Assembly: GCF_000725545.1 (NCBI RefSeq)
Contig: NZ_JNZP01000014.1
Location: 62,001-126,000 of the forward strand
Length of the DNA: 64,000 nt
Direction: 5' to 3'
From: Streptomyces exfoliatus
Lineage (GTDB): Bacteria > Actinomycetota > Actinomycetes > Streptomycetales > Streptomycetaceae
Below, piece by piece: positions 1 to 7,876 of the stretch. The translations under genes were made by a program, and so were the position numbers. How positions within the stretch are numbered: the stretch's first letter is position 1; every line of letters begins with the position of its first letter. Below the pieces are notes generated by a model. That model did no database searches. It worked only from the letters and a program-made list of their open reading frames with translations, and was not told the origin of the DNA.

Positions 1-278
1 GCCCGGCGGACCGCGACCCCGACGCCCTCCGAGGTCAGCCCGAACATCCGGGTGTCCGGCGGCAGCGCCGCGTCGATCCGCGCCGCGAGCCCGACGGCGT
101 CGGTGTCGGCGGGCGCGCCCTCCAGGGCGTGGTCGATCGCCAGGATCGCCTCGTCCGGCTCCAGGAAGAAGTCCCCGGCGACCCGGACGTTCCGCAGGAC
201 GCCGTCCTCGGTGTCGAGGTCGACGACCACCAGCTTCCCGCCGGGGACCTTGTACTCGCCGTGGTACGCGCCGTGCAC
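1..278 (-). CDS. Lipoate--protein ligase family protein (N-terminal part; gene runs off the window)
   Basis: The first 92 codons of a gene that leaves the window at its 3' end. It begins VHGAYHGEYKVPGGKLVVVD and continues with a segment containing DFFLEPDEAI. This resembles actinobacterial biotin/lipoate A/B ligase-like proteins, whose accessory domain is followed by the catalytic domain. Such enzymes attach lipoate to 2-oxoacid dehydrogenase E2 subunits or GcvH. The GTG start is supported by an AGGGAGG ribosome binding site 5 nt upstream. The gene is divergent from the inositol monophosphatase gene. The catalytic part lies outside the window, so the call rests on the N-terminal segment only. 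Confidence 0.6.
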   Translation of the reverse strand, partial: MHGAYHGEYKVPGGKLVVVDLDTEDGVLRNVRVAGDFFLEPDEAILAIDHALEGAPADTDAVGLAARIDAALPPDTRMFGLTSEGVGVAVRR

Positions 279-390
279 GGAACCCTCCCTGCGTGTAAGG
301 GGTGAACTCGGCCAAAGGGTACTCCCCGGGAGAACGGAGGACGACGAGTGCGGTGGCCGGCCCGTCAGTGCCGCGTGCTTAGCTGGGTGC

Positions 391-1227
391 ATGACCGAAG
401 ACCTCATCGAGCACGTCCTCGGCGGCCGTACGACCGAGGTGGAGGAGGCCGTCCGCAAGGCCGCCGCCGCCGAGATCATGCCGCGCTTCCGCCAGCTCGC
501 CGCCCATGACATCGTCGAGAAGAACGGGCCGCACGACCTGGTCACGGTCGCCGACCGGGCAGCCGAGGCCCATCTCACCACCTCCCTCACCGCCCTGCTG
601 CCCGGCTCGGTGGTCGTCGGCGAGGAAGCCGTCCACGCCGACCCCACGGTCTACGAGGCCCTGCGCGGCGATGCCCCCGTCTGGATCGTCGACCCCGTCG
701 ACGGCACCCGCCAGTTCGTCCACGGCGACCCCGCCTTCTGCACCCTCGTCGCCCTCGCCCGGCAGGGCGAGCTGCTCGCCTCCTGGACCTTCGCGCCGGC
801 CCTGGACGAGTTCGCCGTCGCCGTACGGGGCAGGGGCGCCGCGCTCAACGGGCAGCCGCTGCGCGCCGGTTCGCCCGCCCCCGGCGCGGTCCTGGAAGTC
901 GCCACCTCGCACCCCGACTACACCACCCCGGACCAGAAGCGGGCCCTGCTCGGCCTGGTCACCGAGGGCGTCGCCCCCCGCCCCTGCGGCTCGGCGGGCC
1001 TGGAGTACCTGGCCGTGGCGCGCGGCCGGCTCGACGCCACCGCCTTCTCCTGGGAGTACGCCTGGGACCATGCGGCCGGACTGCTCCTGGTCACCGAGGC
1101 GGGCGGCGTCCAGACGACCGTCGCGGGAGAGCCGTTCCGTATCACCGGAGGCAACGCGCTGCCGTTCACGGCGGCCCGGGACGCGGCCACCGCCGACCGG
1201 ATCCGGACACTCCTGAGGGGCCGTTAA
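391..1227 (+). CDS. Inositol monophosphatase family protein
   Basis: A 278-residue cytoplasmic sugar phosphatase of the IMPase/FBPase/CysQ fold. The metal-binding motifs are in order: GEEA near residue 74, the diagnostic DPVDGT near residue 98, and WDHAAG near residue 232. Family members use Mg2+ to hydrolyse inositol-1-phosphate, histidinol-phosphate or 3'-phosphoadenosine phosphates; the sequence does not decide which. The frame stays open upstream to position 52, but the family homology starts at the ATG chosen here. No good Shine-Dalgarno precedes it; a TTAGCT hexamer lies 6 nt upstream, suggesting a leaderless transcript. It is followed by an independent oxidoreductase gene. Confidence 0.85.
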   Translation: MTEDLIEHVLGGRTTEVEEAVRKAAAAEIMPRFRQLAAHDIVEKNGPHDLVTVADRAAEAHLTTSLTALLPGSVVVGEEAVHADPTVYEALRGDAPVWIVDPVDGTRQFVHGDPAFCTLVALARQGELLASWTFAPALDEFAVAVRGRGAALNGQPLRAGSPAPGAVLEVATSHPDYTTPDQKRALLGLVTEGVAPRPCGSAGLEYLAVARGRLDATAFSWEYAWDHAAGLLLVTEAGGVQTTVAGEPFRITGGNALPFTAARDAATADRIRTLLRGR

Positions 1228-1290
1228 GGGACGTCGGGGCACAGGAATATCCTGGGAGTGCTGGTCATCGGCTGACGAAGGAGTCCGAAG

Positions 1291-2724
1291 GTGTCGAAGG
1301 TGACGTCGATGCTCGATGCCGTCGTCGTGGGCGCGGGGCCCAACGGACTGACCGCCGCCGTCGAACTGGCCCGCCGTGGCCTCTCCGTGGCCGTCTTCGA
1401 GGCCGAGGCCACCATCGGCGGGGGCGCCAGGACCGAGGAACTCACCCTCCCCGGCTTCCGCCACGACCCCTGCTCCGCCGTCCACCCGCTCGGCGCGGGC
1501 TCGCCCGTCTTCAGGACGATGCCGCTGGACCGGTACGGCCTGGAGTGGCTCCACCCCGAACTGCCCATGGCCCACCCGTGGGACGACGGCACCGCCGCCG
1601 TCCTCGCCCGCTCCGTCGCCGAGACCGCCGCCTCCTTCGGGCCGCGCGACGCCGGGGCGTACCGCCGCCTCGTCGCACCCTTCGCCGACAAGTGGGACAC
1701 CCTGGCGCGGGACTTCATGCAGCTGCCGCTCACCGCGCTGCCCCGCGACCCGGTCACCCTCGCCCGCTTCGGCCTCGCCGGCCTGCCGCCCTCCACCTGG
1801 CTCATGCGCCGCTTCCGCGACGAGAAGGCCCGCGCGCTCTTCGCCGGGCTCGTCGGCCATGTCATGGCCCCGCTCAGCGGATTCGCCACCGGCGCCGTCG
1901 GCCTGGTCTTCGCGCTCGCCGCGCACGCCGGCGGCTGGCCCCTGCCCCGGGGCGGCTCGCAGTCGATCTCCGACGCCCTCGCCGGGTATCTCAAGGACCT
2001 CGGCGGGACCGTCCACACCGACTTCGAGGTCAAGCGCCTCGACGACCTGCCGCCGGCCCGCGCCTACGTCTTCGACACCTCGCCCACCGCCCTCGCCCGG
2101 ATCGCCGGCTTCGGCGGGCACTACGACCACTACCGGTACGGCGCGAGCGCCTTCAAGATGGACTACGCGCTGGACGGCCCCGTGCCCTGGACCGCCGAGG
2201 AACCCCGGCGCGCCGGCACCGTCCAGATCGGCCCCACCGCCGGCGAGATCGGCGCAGCCCTGCGCCAGGCCTCGTCCGGCACCGCGCCCGACGTCCCCTT
2301 CCTCATCACCGCCCAGCCCAGCCTCGTCGACCCCTCCCGCGCTCCCGAGGGCAAGCACGTCTTCTGGGCGTACGGTCACGTCCCCAACGGCTGGCGGGGC
2401 GACCTCACCGAGGCGATCGAGCGTCAGATCGAGCGCTTCGCCCCCGGCTTCCGTGACCGCGTCCTCGCCCGTGCCACCGCCGGACCGCCCGAACTCGCCG
2501 CCCGCAACGCCAACTACGTCGGCGGCGACATCGCCTGCGGCGCCGCCCGCGGCCTCCAGCTGCTGCTGCGCCCCACCCTCTCGCCGCGCCCCTACGCCAC
2601 CCCGCACCCGGCGGTCTTCCTCTGTTCCTCCGCGACCCCGCCCGGCCCCGGCGTCCACGGCATGTCAGGACACAACGCGGCGAAGGCGGTCTGGCGCAGC
2701 CTGCGCGCCCAGGCCGTCCGGTAG
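1291..2724 (+). CDS. NAD(P)/FAD-dependent oxidoreductase, phytoene-desaturase-like
   Basis: A 477-residue flavoprotein. The N-terminus carries a Rossmann dinucleotide fold ([12 protein letters not shown], about residues 11-22) followed by the second FAD motif GGGART. The C-terminus has a [13 protein letters not shown] segment typical of the CrtI/amine-oxidase superfamily FAD closure. In the family such enzymes desaturate or oxidise polyprenyl and other lipophilic substrates. No carotenoid genes are adjacent, so the substrate is unknown. The GTG start has an AAGGAG ribosome site 11 nt upstream; an in-frame ATG at 1309 is an alternative start. Many Streptomyces genomes carry this as a single gene rather than in a crt cluster. 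Confidence 0.75.
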   Translation: MSKVTSMLDAVVVGAGPNGLTAAVELARRGLSVAVFEAEATIGGGARTEELTLPGFRHDPCSAVHPLGAGSPVFRTMPLDRYGLEWLHPELPMAHPWDDGTAAVLARSVAETAASFGPRDAGAYRRLVAPFADKWDTLARDFMQLPLTALPRDPVTLARFGLAGLPPSTWLMRRFRDEKARALFAGLVGHVMAPLSGFATGAVGLVFALAAHAGGWPLPRGGSQSISDALAGYLKDLGGTVHTDFEVKRLDDLPPARAYVFDTSPTALARIAGFGGHYDHYRYGASAFKMDYALDGPVPWTAEEPRRAGTVQIGPTAGEIGAALRQASSGTAPDVPFLITAQPSLVDPSRAPEGKHVFWAYGHVPNGWRGDLTEAIERQIERFAPGFRDRVLARATAGPPELAARNANYVGGDIACGAARGLQLLLRPTLSPRPYATPHPAVFLCSSATPPGPGVHGMSGHNAAKAVWRSLRAQAVR

Positions 2725-2758
2725 GGCCTGTCTGTCGGACCGGGCCCGCCCGCGAAAA

Positions 2759-2764
2759 TAGACT
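2759..2764 (+). promoter_or_regulatory. Putative -10 box (TAGACT), leaderless promoter
   Basis: TAGACT lies 6 nt before the ATG of the YciO-type gene, and no Shine-Dalgarno sequence is present. Transcription would therefore start at or next to the A of the start codon. No convincing -35 hexamer is visible 17-18 nt further upstream. Confidence 0.45.
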
Positions 2765-2770
2765 GCCCCC

Positions 2771-3391
2771 ATGGCCAAGTACTTCGACGTCCACCCCGAC
2801 AACCCCCAGCCCCGCACGATCAGCGCGGTGGCCGACTCCATCCGGAACGGGGCGCTCGTCGCGTACCCGACCGACTCCTGCTACGCGCTCGGCAGCCGCC
2901 TCGGCAGCCGTGACGGCATCAGCCGGATCCGCGCGATCCGCGATCTCGACGACCGGCACCACTTCACGCTCATGTGCCAGAACTTCGCCCAGCTGGGCCA
3001 GCTCGTGCACGTCGACAACGACGTCTTCCGCGCGGTCAAGGCGTCGACCCCGGGTGCGTACACCTTCATCCTGCCCGGGACGAAGGAGGTGCCGCGCCAG
3101 CTGCTGCATCCCAAGAAGAAGACGGTCGGCGTCCGCATCCCCGACCACGTCGTCACCCAGGCCCTCCTCGCCGAACTCGGCGAGCCGCTGCTGTCCAGCA
3201 CCCTGCTCCTGCCCGACGAGGCGGAGCCGCTGACGCAGGGCTGGGAGATCAAGGAGCGGCTCGACCACCAGGTGGACGCGGTGCTCGACTCCGGCGAGTG
3301 CGGAACCGAACCCACCACGGTCGTCGACTTCTCCAGCGGCGAGCCCGAGATCGTCCGCCGCGGGGCGGGGGACACCTCCCGGTTCGAGTAA
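2771..3391 (+). CDS. Sua5/YciO/YrdC-family protein (YciO branch)
   Basis: A 206-residue protein with the YrdC-like fold. The start FDVHPDNP, the block AYPTDSCYALG and the block FTLMCQNF are close to those of E. coli YciO rather than to the essential TsaC/Sua5 enzymes that make threonylcarbamoyl-AMP for tRNA t6A. YciO-type proteins have only weak or uncertain threonylcarbamoyl-AMP synthase activity, so a housekeeping t6A role should not be assumed. The C-terminal Sua5 domain is absent. The gene is monocistronic, with the start set by a leaderless-type promoter just upstream. Confidence 0.8.
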   Translation: MAKYFDVHPDNPQPRTISAVADSIRNGALVAYPTDSCYALGSRLGSRDGISRIRAIRDLDDRHHFTLMCQNFAQLGQLVHVDNDVFRAVKASTPGAYTFILPGTKEVPRQLLHPKKKTVGVRIPDHVVTQALLAELGEPLLSSTLLLPDEAEPLTQGWEIKERLDHQVDAVLDSGECGTEPTTVVDFSSGEPEIVRRGAGDTSRFE

Positions 3392-3522
3392 GCACTTCGA
3401 ACAGGCGCGACGAGGGGCACGGGAAGCGGTCCACCGGCTCCCGGGCGGCCCTTTCCGCCCGGTCGTGATCGCCGTACGGTCGCGTGAACGCCCTTCACGC
3501 GCACCCACGGAGGATCGGCCGC

Positions 3523-4287
3523 ATGATCGTCATCGCCCACGTCAGCGACGTCCACATCGACGGCGAGGAGCGCGCCACGGACCGCACCCGCGCCGTCCTG
3601 CGGTACCTGGAGGAGCTGCCGTACGACCTGTCGGCGGTCCTCGTCACCGGGGACGTCGCCGACCACGGGACGCCGGACGAGTACGCGGTGGCGCGGAAGC
3701 TGCTGACCTCCCGTCACCCGCTGCTCGTCTGCCCCGGCAACCACGACGACCGCGCCGCCTTCCGGAAGGCGCTGCTTCCTGAGGAGACGCCGGCCCTCCC
3801 GTACGCGCCCGTCAACCAGGTGCTCCGCGGCGAGGGCTTCGTCGTCGCCCTCTGCGACTCCTCCGTCCCCGGTGAGCACCAGGGGCTCCTGGAGGACGAG
3901 ACGCTGGAGTGGCTGGACGCGGTCCTCGCCGACACCCCGCACGAGCTGCCCGTCCTGGTCGCCTTCCACCACCCGCCCGTACCCCTGCACACCCCGTACG
4001 TGGACGAGATACGGCAGTTCGGCGAGGAGCGGCTCGCCGCGCTCGCCGACCGCCACCCCCACCTCACGGCCTTCCTCGCGGGCCACGCGCACACCGCCGC
4101 CGCCACGACCTTCGCCGGGCGCCCGCTGCTCGTCGCGCCCGGGGTCGTGTCCGCGCTGCGCCTCCCGTGGGAGAACCCGGGCCCGGACTCCCCGCACGTC
4201 CACCTCGACCTGCCGCCCGCGCTCGCCTTCCACGTCCTCGGCGACGACGGCCGGCTGACCACCCACTACCGGACGGTCACCGTCTGA
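3523..4287 (+). CDS. Metallophosphoesterase / class III cyclic-nucleotide phosphodiesterase-like protein
   Basis: A 254-residue calcineurin-like phosphoesterase. The metal-ligand motifs occur in order: SDVH near residue 8, GDVADHG near 43, GNHDDR near 73, FHHPP near 148 and GHAH near 187. This five-motif pattern, with GNHD(D/R) and a short C-terminus, matches the CpdA/GpdQ group, which hydrolyse cAMP or glycerophosphodiesters with two metal ions. ATG 3523 is preferred over the in-frame GTG at 3484 because a GGAGG site sits 9 nt upstream and homology begins there. The true substrate cannot be read from the sequence. Confidence 0.8.
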   Translation: MIVIAHVSDVHIDGEERATDRTRAVLRYLEELPYDLSAVLVTGDVADHGTPDEYAVARKLLTSRHPLLVCPGNHDDRAAFRKALLPEETPALPYAPVNQVLRGEGFVVALCDSSVPGEHQGLLEDETLEWLDAVLADTPHELPVLVAFHHPPVPLHTPYVDEIRQFGEERLAALADRHPHLTAFLAGHAHTAAATTFAGRPLLVAPGVVSALRLPWENPGPDSPHVHLDLPPALAFHVLGDDGRLTTHYRTVTV

Positions 4288-4363
4288 CCGTCCGACCCGC
4301 GGAGCGGACGTCCATGTCGTTTTCTCGCCAGCCCGCGAGCCGGCCGTCCGCGATCCTGGACTC

Positions 4364-5848
4364 ATGCACACCGACACCGAGCGCTGCGTACGGGCCGTTC
4401 AGTCGAAGGACGCCCGCTTCGACGGCGTGTTCTTCACCGCCGTCCGCACCACCCGGATCTACTGCCGGCCCAGCTGCCCGGTCGTCCCGCCCAAGCCCGA
4501 GAACATGGAGTTCCACGCCAGCGCCGCGTCCTGCCAGCGGGCCGGCTTCCGGGCCTGCAAGCGGTGCCGGCCCGACACCAGCCCCGGTTCGCCCGAGTGG
4601 AACGTCCGCGCAGACGCCGTCGCCCGCGCCGTACGGCTCATCCAGGACGGGGTCGTCGACCGGGAAGGCGTCCCCGGGCTCGCCCGCCGCCTCGGCTGGT
4701 CCACCCGCCAGATCGAACGCCAGCTCCTCGCCGAACTGGGCGCGGGACCCCTCGCCCTGGCCCGCGCCCAGCGCGCCCAGACCGCCCGGGTCCTCATCGA
4801 GACGACCCCGATGCCCCTGGGCGAGGTCGCCTTCGCGGCCGGCTTCTCCTCCATCCGCACCTTCAACGACACCGTCCGCGAGGTCTTCGCCCTCACCCCC
4901 GGCGAGCTCCGCGCCCGCGCCGCCCGCCCGGCGTCCGACCGCCCCCGCACCCCCGGCGTGATCAGCCTCCGGCTGCCCTTCCGCGCCCCCCTGGAGCCCT
5001 CCAATCTCTTCGGCCACCTCGCGGCCACCGCGATCCCCGGGGTGGAGGAGTGGCGGGACGGCGCCTACCGGCGGACCCTCGCCCTGCCGTACGGGCACGG
5101 GATCGTCGCCCTCGCCCCCCGCCCCGACCACATCGCCTGCCGCCTCTTCCTCACCGACCCCCGGGACCTCACCCACGCCATCAGCCGCTGCCGCCGTCTC
5201 CTCGACCTCGACGCCGACCCCGTGGCCGTCGACGACCGGCTGCGCGCCGATCCGCTGCTCGCCCCGGTCGTCGACAAGGCGCCCGGCCGCCGGGTGCCCG
5301 GGACCGTCGACCCCGCCGAGTTCGCCGTACGGGCCGTCCTCGGCCAGCAGGTCTCCACCGCCGCCGCCCGCACCCACGCCGCCCGGCTCGTCACCGCCTA
5401 CGGCACCCCCGTCGACGACCCCGAGGGCGGCCTCACCCACCTGTTCCCGGGGCCCGAAACGCTCGCCGACCTCGACCCCGAGACCCTCGCGCTGCCCCGC
5501 AGCCGCCGCGCCACCCTCCTCACCCTGGTCAGGGCCCTCGCCGACGGCTCACTGCCCCTCGGCCCCGCCGACGACCGCGAGGAGGCCCGCGCCCGGCTGC
5601 TCGCCCTGCCCGGCTTCGGCCCCTGGACCACCGAGATCATCGCCATGCGGGCCCTCGGCGACCCCGACGCCTTCCTCCCCGGCGACCTCGGCGTCCGCCG
5701 CGCCGCGGCAGGACTCGGCCTGCCCGGCACCCCGGCCGCGCTCACCGCCCGCGCGGCCCACTGGCGCCCCTGGCGCGCGTACGCCGTCCAGTACCTCTGG
5801 GCGACCGACGACCACCCGATCAACCACCTGCCCAGCGAAGGACACTGA
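4364..5848 (+). CDS. Ada/AraC/AlkA fusion: methyl-phosphotriester sensor, HTH and 3-methyladenine DNA glycosylase
   Basis: A 494-residue three-part repair protein. Residues 1-75 form the Ada N-terminal zinc domain with Cys34, Cys38, Cys65 and Cys68; in the family the first of these accepts methyl groups from DNA phosphotriesters. Residues about 80-185 are an AraC-type helix-turn-helix (LARRLGWSTRQIERQL, then AFAAGFSSIRTFNDTVR). Residues about 200-490 are an AlkA-type HhH-GPD glycosylase (RAVLGQQVS, then LPGFGPWTTEIIAMRALGD with the catalytic Asp after it). It should sense methylated DNA, activate transcription and excise alkylated bases. The ogt gene follows after 6 nt. The ATG lies 6 nt after a GATCCT hexamer, so it may be leaderless. 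Confidence 0.9.
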   Translation: MHTDTERCVRAVQSKDARFDGVFFTAVRTTRIYCRPSCPVVPPKPENMEFHASAASCQRAGFRACKRCRPDTSPGSPEWNVRADAVARAVRLIQDGVVDREGVPGLARRLGWSTRQIERQLLAELGAGPLALARAQRAQTARVLIETTPMPLGEVAFAAGFSSIRTFNDTVREVFALTPGELRARAARPASDRPRTPGVISLRLPFRAPLEPSNLFGHLAATAIPGVEEWRDGAYRRTLALPYGHGIVALAPRPDHIACRLFLTDPRDLTHAISRCRRLLDLDADPVAVDDRLRADPLLAPVVDKAPGRRVPGTVDPAEFAVRAVLGQQVSTAAARTHAARLVTAYGTPVDDPEGGLTHLFPGPETLADLDPETLALPRSRRATLLTLVRALADGSLPLGPADDREEARARLLALPGFGPWTTEIIAMRALGDPDAFLPGDLGVRRAAAGLGLPGTPAALTARAAHWRPWRAYAVQYLWATDDHPINHLPSEGH

Positions 5849-5854
5849 ACCGCC

Positions 5855-6358
5855 ATGACCACCACCGTCCGGCACACCGTCGTGGACAGCCCGTACGAGC
5901 CGCTGACCCTCGTCGCCGTCGACGGCGTCCTCAGCCGCGTCCACATGACCGGGCAGCGCCACCGTCCGCCCGAGGAGGCCTTCGGCGCAGCGGACCCGCG
6001 CCCCTTCGACGAGGCGATCCGCCAGCTGGACGCCTACTTCTCCGGCGAACTCACCGAGTTCGACCTGCCGTTGCACCTGGTCGGCACCCCGTTCCAGGTG
6101 CGGGTCTGGGAGCGGCTGCTCCGCATCCCGTACGGGGAGACCCGGACGTACGGCGAACTCGCCGAGGAACTGGGCAACCCCGCAGCCTCCCGCGCGGTGG
6201 GCCTCGCCAACGGCAAGAACCCCGTCAGCATCATCGTCCCCTGCCACCGGGTGATCGGCGCGGGCGGCGGCCTCACCGGCTACGGCGGCGGCCTCGACCG
6301 CAAGCAGCGCCTCCTCGCCTTCGAGTCGGGCGCGGCGGAACCCGCCGGGCTCTTCTAG
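5855..6358 (+). CDS. ogt: Methylated-DNA--protein-cysteine S-methyltransferase (O6-alkylguanine-DNA alkyltransferase)
   Basis: A 167-residue suicide repair protein that moves a methyl group from O6-methylguanine onto its own cysteine. The active-site motif PCHRVIG is at about residues 129-135, with the upstream DNA-binding helix block TYGELAEELGNPAASRAVG. The C-terminal GYGGGLDRKQRLLAFE is typical. It starts 6 nt after the Ada-AlkA stop and is almost certainly cotranscribed with it. Together the two genes supply the sensor/activator, base excision and direct-reversal arms of an adaptive response. The gene lacks its own Ada sensor domain because that domain is fused to AlkA in the preceding gene. 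Confidence 0.93.
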   Translation: MTTTVRHTVVDSPYEPLTLVAVDGVLSRVHMTGQRHRPPEEAFGAADPRPFDEAIRQLDAYFSGELTEFDLPLHLVGTPFQVRVWERLLRIPYGETRTYGELAEELGNPAASRAVGLANGKNPVSIIVPCHRVIGAGGGLTGYGGGLDRKQRLLAFESGAAEPAGLF

Positions 6359-6380
6359 GACCGGTTCCGTCCCGCAGCGG

Positions 6381-7100
6381 CTACCGCAGCCGGTCGAGCA
6401 GCGCGGGCAGCGCCGTGCCGATCGGCTCGCGCAGGATCTCGTCGGCGACGGCGTCGTACGGGGTGGGCTCGGCGTTCACGATGATCAGCCGCGCGCCGTG
6501 CTCGGCCGCGATCCCCGCGAGGGAGGCCGCCGGCTGCACCTGGAGACTGCTGCCGACCGCGACGAACACCTCGGTGGCCTTGGCGATCGACATGGCCTCC
6601 CCGAGCACCACCGGATCGAGCCGCTGCCCGAACATCACGGTCGCCGACTTCAGGATCCCGCCGCACACCCGGCACGCGGGGTCGTCCTCACCGGCCCGCA
6701 CCCGGTCCAGGGCCTCCTCCATCGACGAGCGGGCGTGGCAGGCCGTGCACACCACCGACCGCGCGGAGCCGTGGAGTTCGAGCACCTTGCGGCCGGGCAC
6801 CCCGGCGGCCTGATGCAGTCCGTCCACGTTCTGGGTGATCACCCGCAGCGCGTTCCCGCTCGTCCGCTCGTACGCGGCGATCGCGTGGTGCGCCACGTTC
6901 GGCTCGGCGCTCAGGACGGGACCGTCGAGCCGCATCCGCCACGAGCGGCGGCGGATCTCCGGGTCGGCCATGTACGGCCCGTACGTGACGAGCCGCTCGG
7001 CGTCGGGGTCCCGCCGCCAGACACCGTTCGGGCCCCGGTAGTCGGGGATGCCCGAGTCCGTCGAGATACCGGCTCCACTGAGAATCGCGACCATCGTCAT
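6381..7100 (-). CDS. NAD-dependent protein deacylase (sirtuin)
   Basis: A 239-residue SIR2-family enzyme that removes acyl groups from lysines using NAD+, releasing nicotinamide and O-acyl-ADP-ribose. Visible motifs are GAGISTDSGIPDYRG (NAD binding, residues 9-23), TQNVDGLHQAAG, ELHGS with the catalytic His, two CxxC zinc pairs (CTAC and CRVC) and VAVGSSLQVQPA near the C-terminus. The zinc module is intact. The sirtuin is convergent with ogt and divergent from a small VapB-like gene. Whether it prefers acetyl, succinyl or other acyl groups is not determined here: the Tyr/Arg pair that marks SIRT5-like desuccinylases is not obvious. Confidence 0.92.
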   Translation of the reverse strand: MTMVAILSGAGISTDSGIPDYRGPNGVWRRDPDAERLVTYGPYMADPEIRRRSWRMRLDGPVLSAEPNVAHHAIAAYERTSGNALRVITQNVDGLHQAAGVPGRKVLELHGSARSVVCTACHARSSMEEALDRVRAGEDDPACRVCGGILKSATVMFGQRLDPVVLGEAMSIAKATEVFVAVGSSLQVQPAASLAGIAAEHGARLIIVNAEPTPYDAVADEILREPIGTALPALLDRLR

Positions 7101-7152
7101 ACGACGAGCCTAGGCACCGCGAAACCGCTCCCGCGAACGGGTTTTCGGGTGC

Positions 7153-7158
7153 TAGGTT
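7153..7158 (+). promoter_or_regulatory. Putative -10 box (TAGGTT), leaderless promoter
   Basis: TAGGTT ends 6 nt before the ATG of the VapB-like gene and no Shine-Dalgarno lies between. The promoter is in the short divergent region shared with the sirtuin. Confidence 0.4.
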
Positions 7159-7164
7159 CCCGGC

Positions 7165-7368
7165 ATGGCCAAGGTGAACATCGCGCTCGACGCCGACCTC
7201 GTCGTGGAGGTCATGGTCCTGGCAGGAGTCGGGAACCCGCAGGACGCGGTGGAGGCCGTCGTCCGCGACTACATCGCGCGCGGGCACCGCACCGAGGCCC
7301 GGGTGGCCACCCGCGACGAGCCGCACCGCACCGGCGAACTCCTGCCGCCCGAGCCCCCTCAGGGTTAG
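7165..7368 (+). CDS. VapB-family antitoxin-like small protein (orphan)
   Basis: A 67-residue acidic protein beginning MAKVNIALDADLVVEVMVLA, with a ribbon-helix-helix-like pattern: a short beta strand with alternating hydrophobics, then a helix containing AGVGNPQDAVEAVVRDYI. This resembles the DUF2191/VapB antitoxins that bind DNA and neutralise PIN-domain VapC toxins. No VapC or other toxin gene is adjacent: the upstream gene is a divergent sirtuin and the downstream one a convergent Nudix hydrolase. It may be a solitary transcriptional regulator or the remnant of a toxin-antitoxin pair. It appears to be expressed from a leaderless promoter. Confidence 0.6.
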   Translation: MAKVNIALDADLVVEVMVLAGVGNPQDAVEAVVRDYIARGHRTEARVATRDEPHRTGELLPPEPPQG

Positions 7369-7381
7369 GACCTGGCCCGCG

Positions 7382-7876
7382 TCATCCCCCGACCGGGTGA
7401 CCGTTCTCCAGCTCCACCGGCCCCGCGCCCGTCGCCAGGACGTCCAGCGAGGCGAGGACCCGCAGGCCCAGGCTGCCCGGAAGGTGGGCGGTGACCTCCT
7501 CGCGCTCGATCAGCTTCCAGGACAGCAGTTCCTCCTCCTGGAGCCGGATCTCCGCGAACCGCTCCTCGGCCAGCACTCCGCCGTCGTACACGTACGCCAC
7601 GATCGGCGGCCGCCCCGAGCCGTGCGACCAGTCGACGGAGAGCAGCGGGCCGAGGGCCACATCGAGGCCGATCTCCTCGGCCGTCTCCCGGCGGGCGGCC
7701 TGCCGGGGCGTCTCGCCGGTGTCGGACTCGATCGTGCCGCCGGGCAGCGTCCAGCCCTCGCGGTAGTTGGGTTCCACCACCAGGACGCGCCCCGTGGCGT
7801 CCCGGAAGAGTGCGGCGGCGCCGGCCAGGACGCGAGGGAGACCGGCGATGTACGTGGTGTAGTCGGTCGTGGTCAT
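7382..7876 (-). CDS. Nudix hydrolase
   Basis: A 164-residue MutT/Nudix pyrophosphohydrolase acting on nucleoside diphosphates linked to another moiety. The Nudix box runs from LPGGTIESDTGE through RETAEEIGLD (about residues 44-70). The REXXEEXG catalytic core is intact, but the loop between the GG and the following GE is two residues longer than in the standard GX5E pattern. The start codon overlaps the stop of the ADP-ribosylglycohydrolase gene (ATGA), so the two are translationally coupled. That pairing makes ADP-ribose or a related nucleotide a plausible substrate, but this is inference from context only. Confidence 0.85.
   Translation of the reverse strand: MTTTDYTTYIAGLPRVLAGAAALFRDATGRVLVVEPNYREGWTLPGGTIESDTGETPRQAARRETAEEIGLDVALGPLLSVDWSHGSGRPPIVAYVYDGGVLAEERFAEIRLQEEELLSWKLIEREEVTAHLPGSLGLRVLASLDVLATGAGPVELENGHPVGG

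Noticed and set aside
379..2658. Antisense open frame of 759 codons on the minus strand over the IMPase and oxidoreductase genes
   Set aside because: GC-rich artefact: composition is Gly/Glu/Arg/Ala only, no motif, no ribosome site, and the plus-strand genes carry clear motifs.
1291..2724. Carotenoid biosynthesis cluster
   Set aside because: The phytoene-desaturase-like protein stands alone; no crtB or crtE genes occur nearby.
7165..7368. A complete toxin-antitoxin pair
   Set aside because: No PIN-domain or other toxin gene adjoins the VapB-like ORF on either side.
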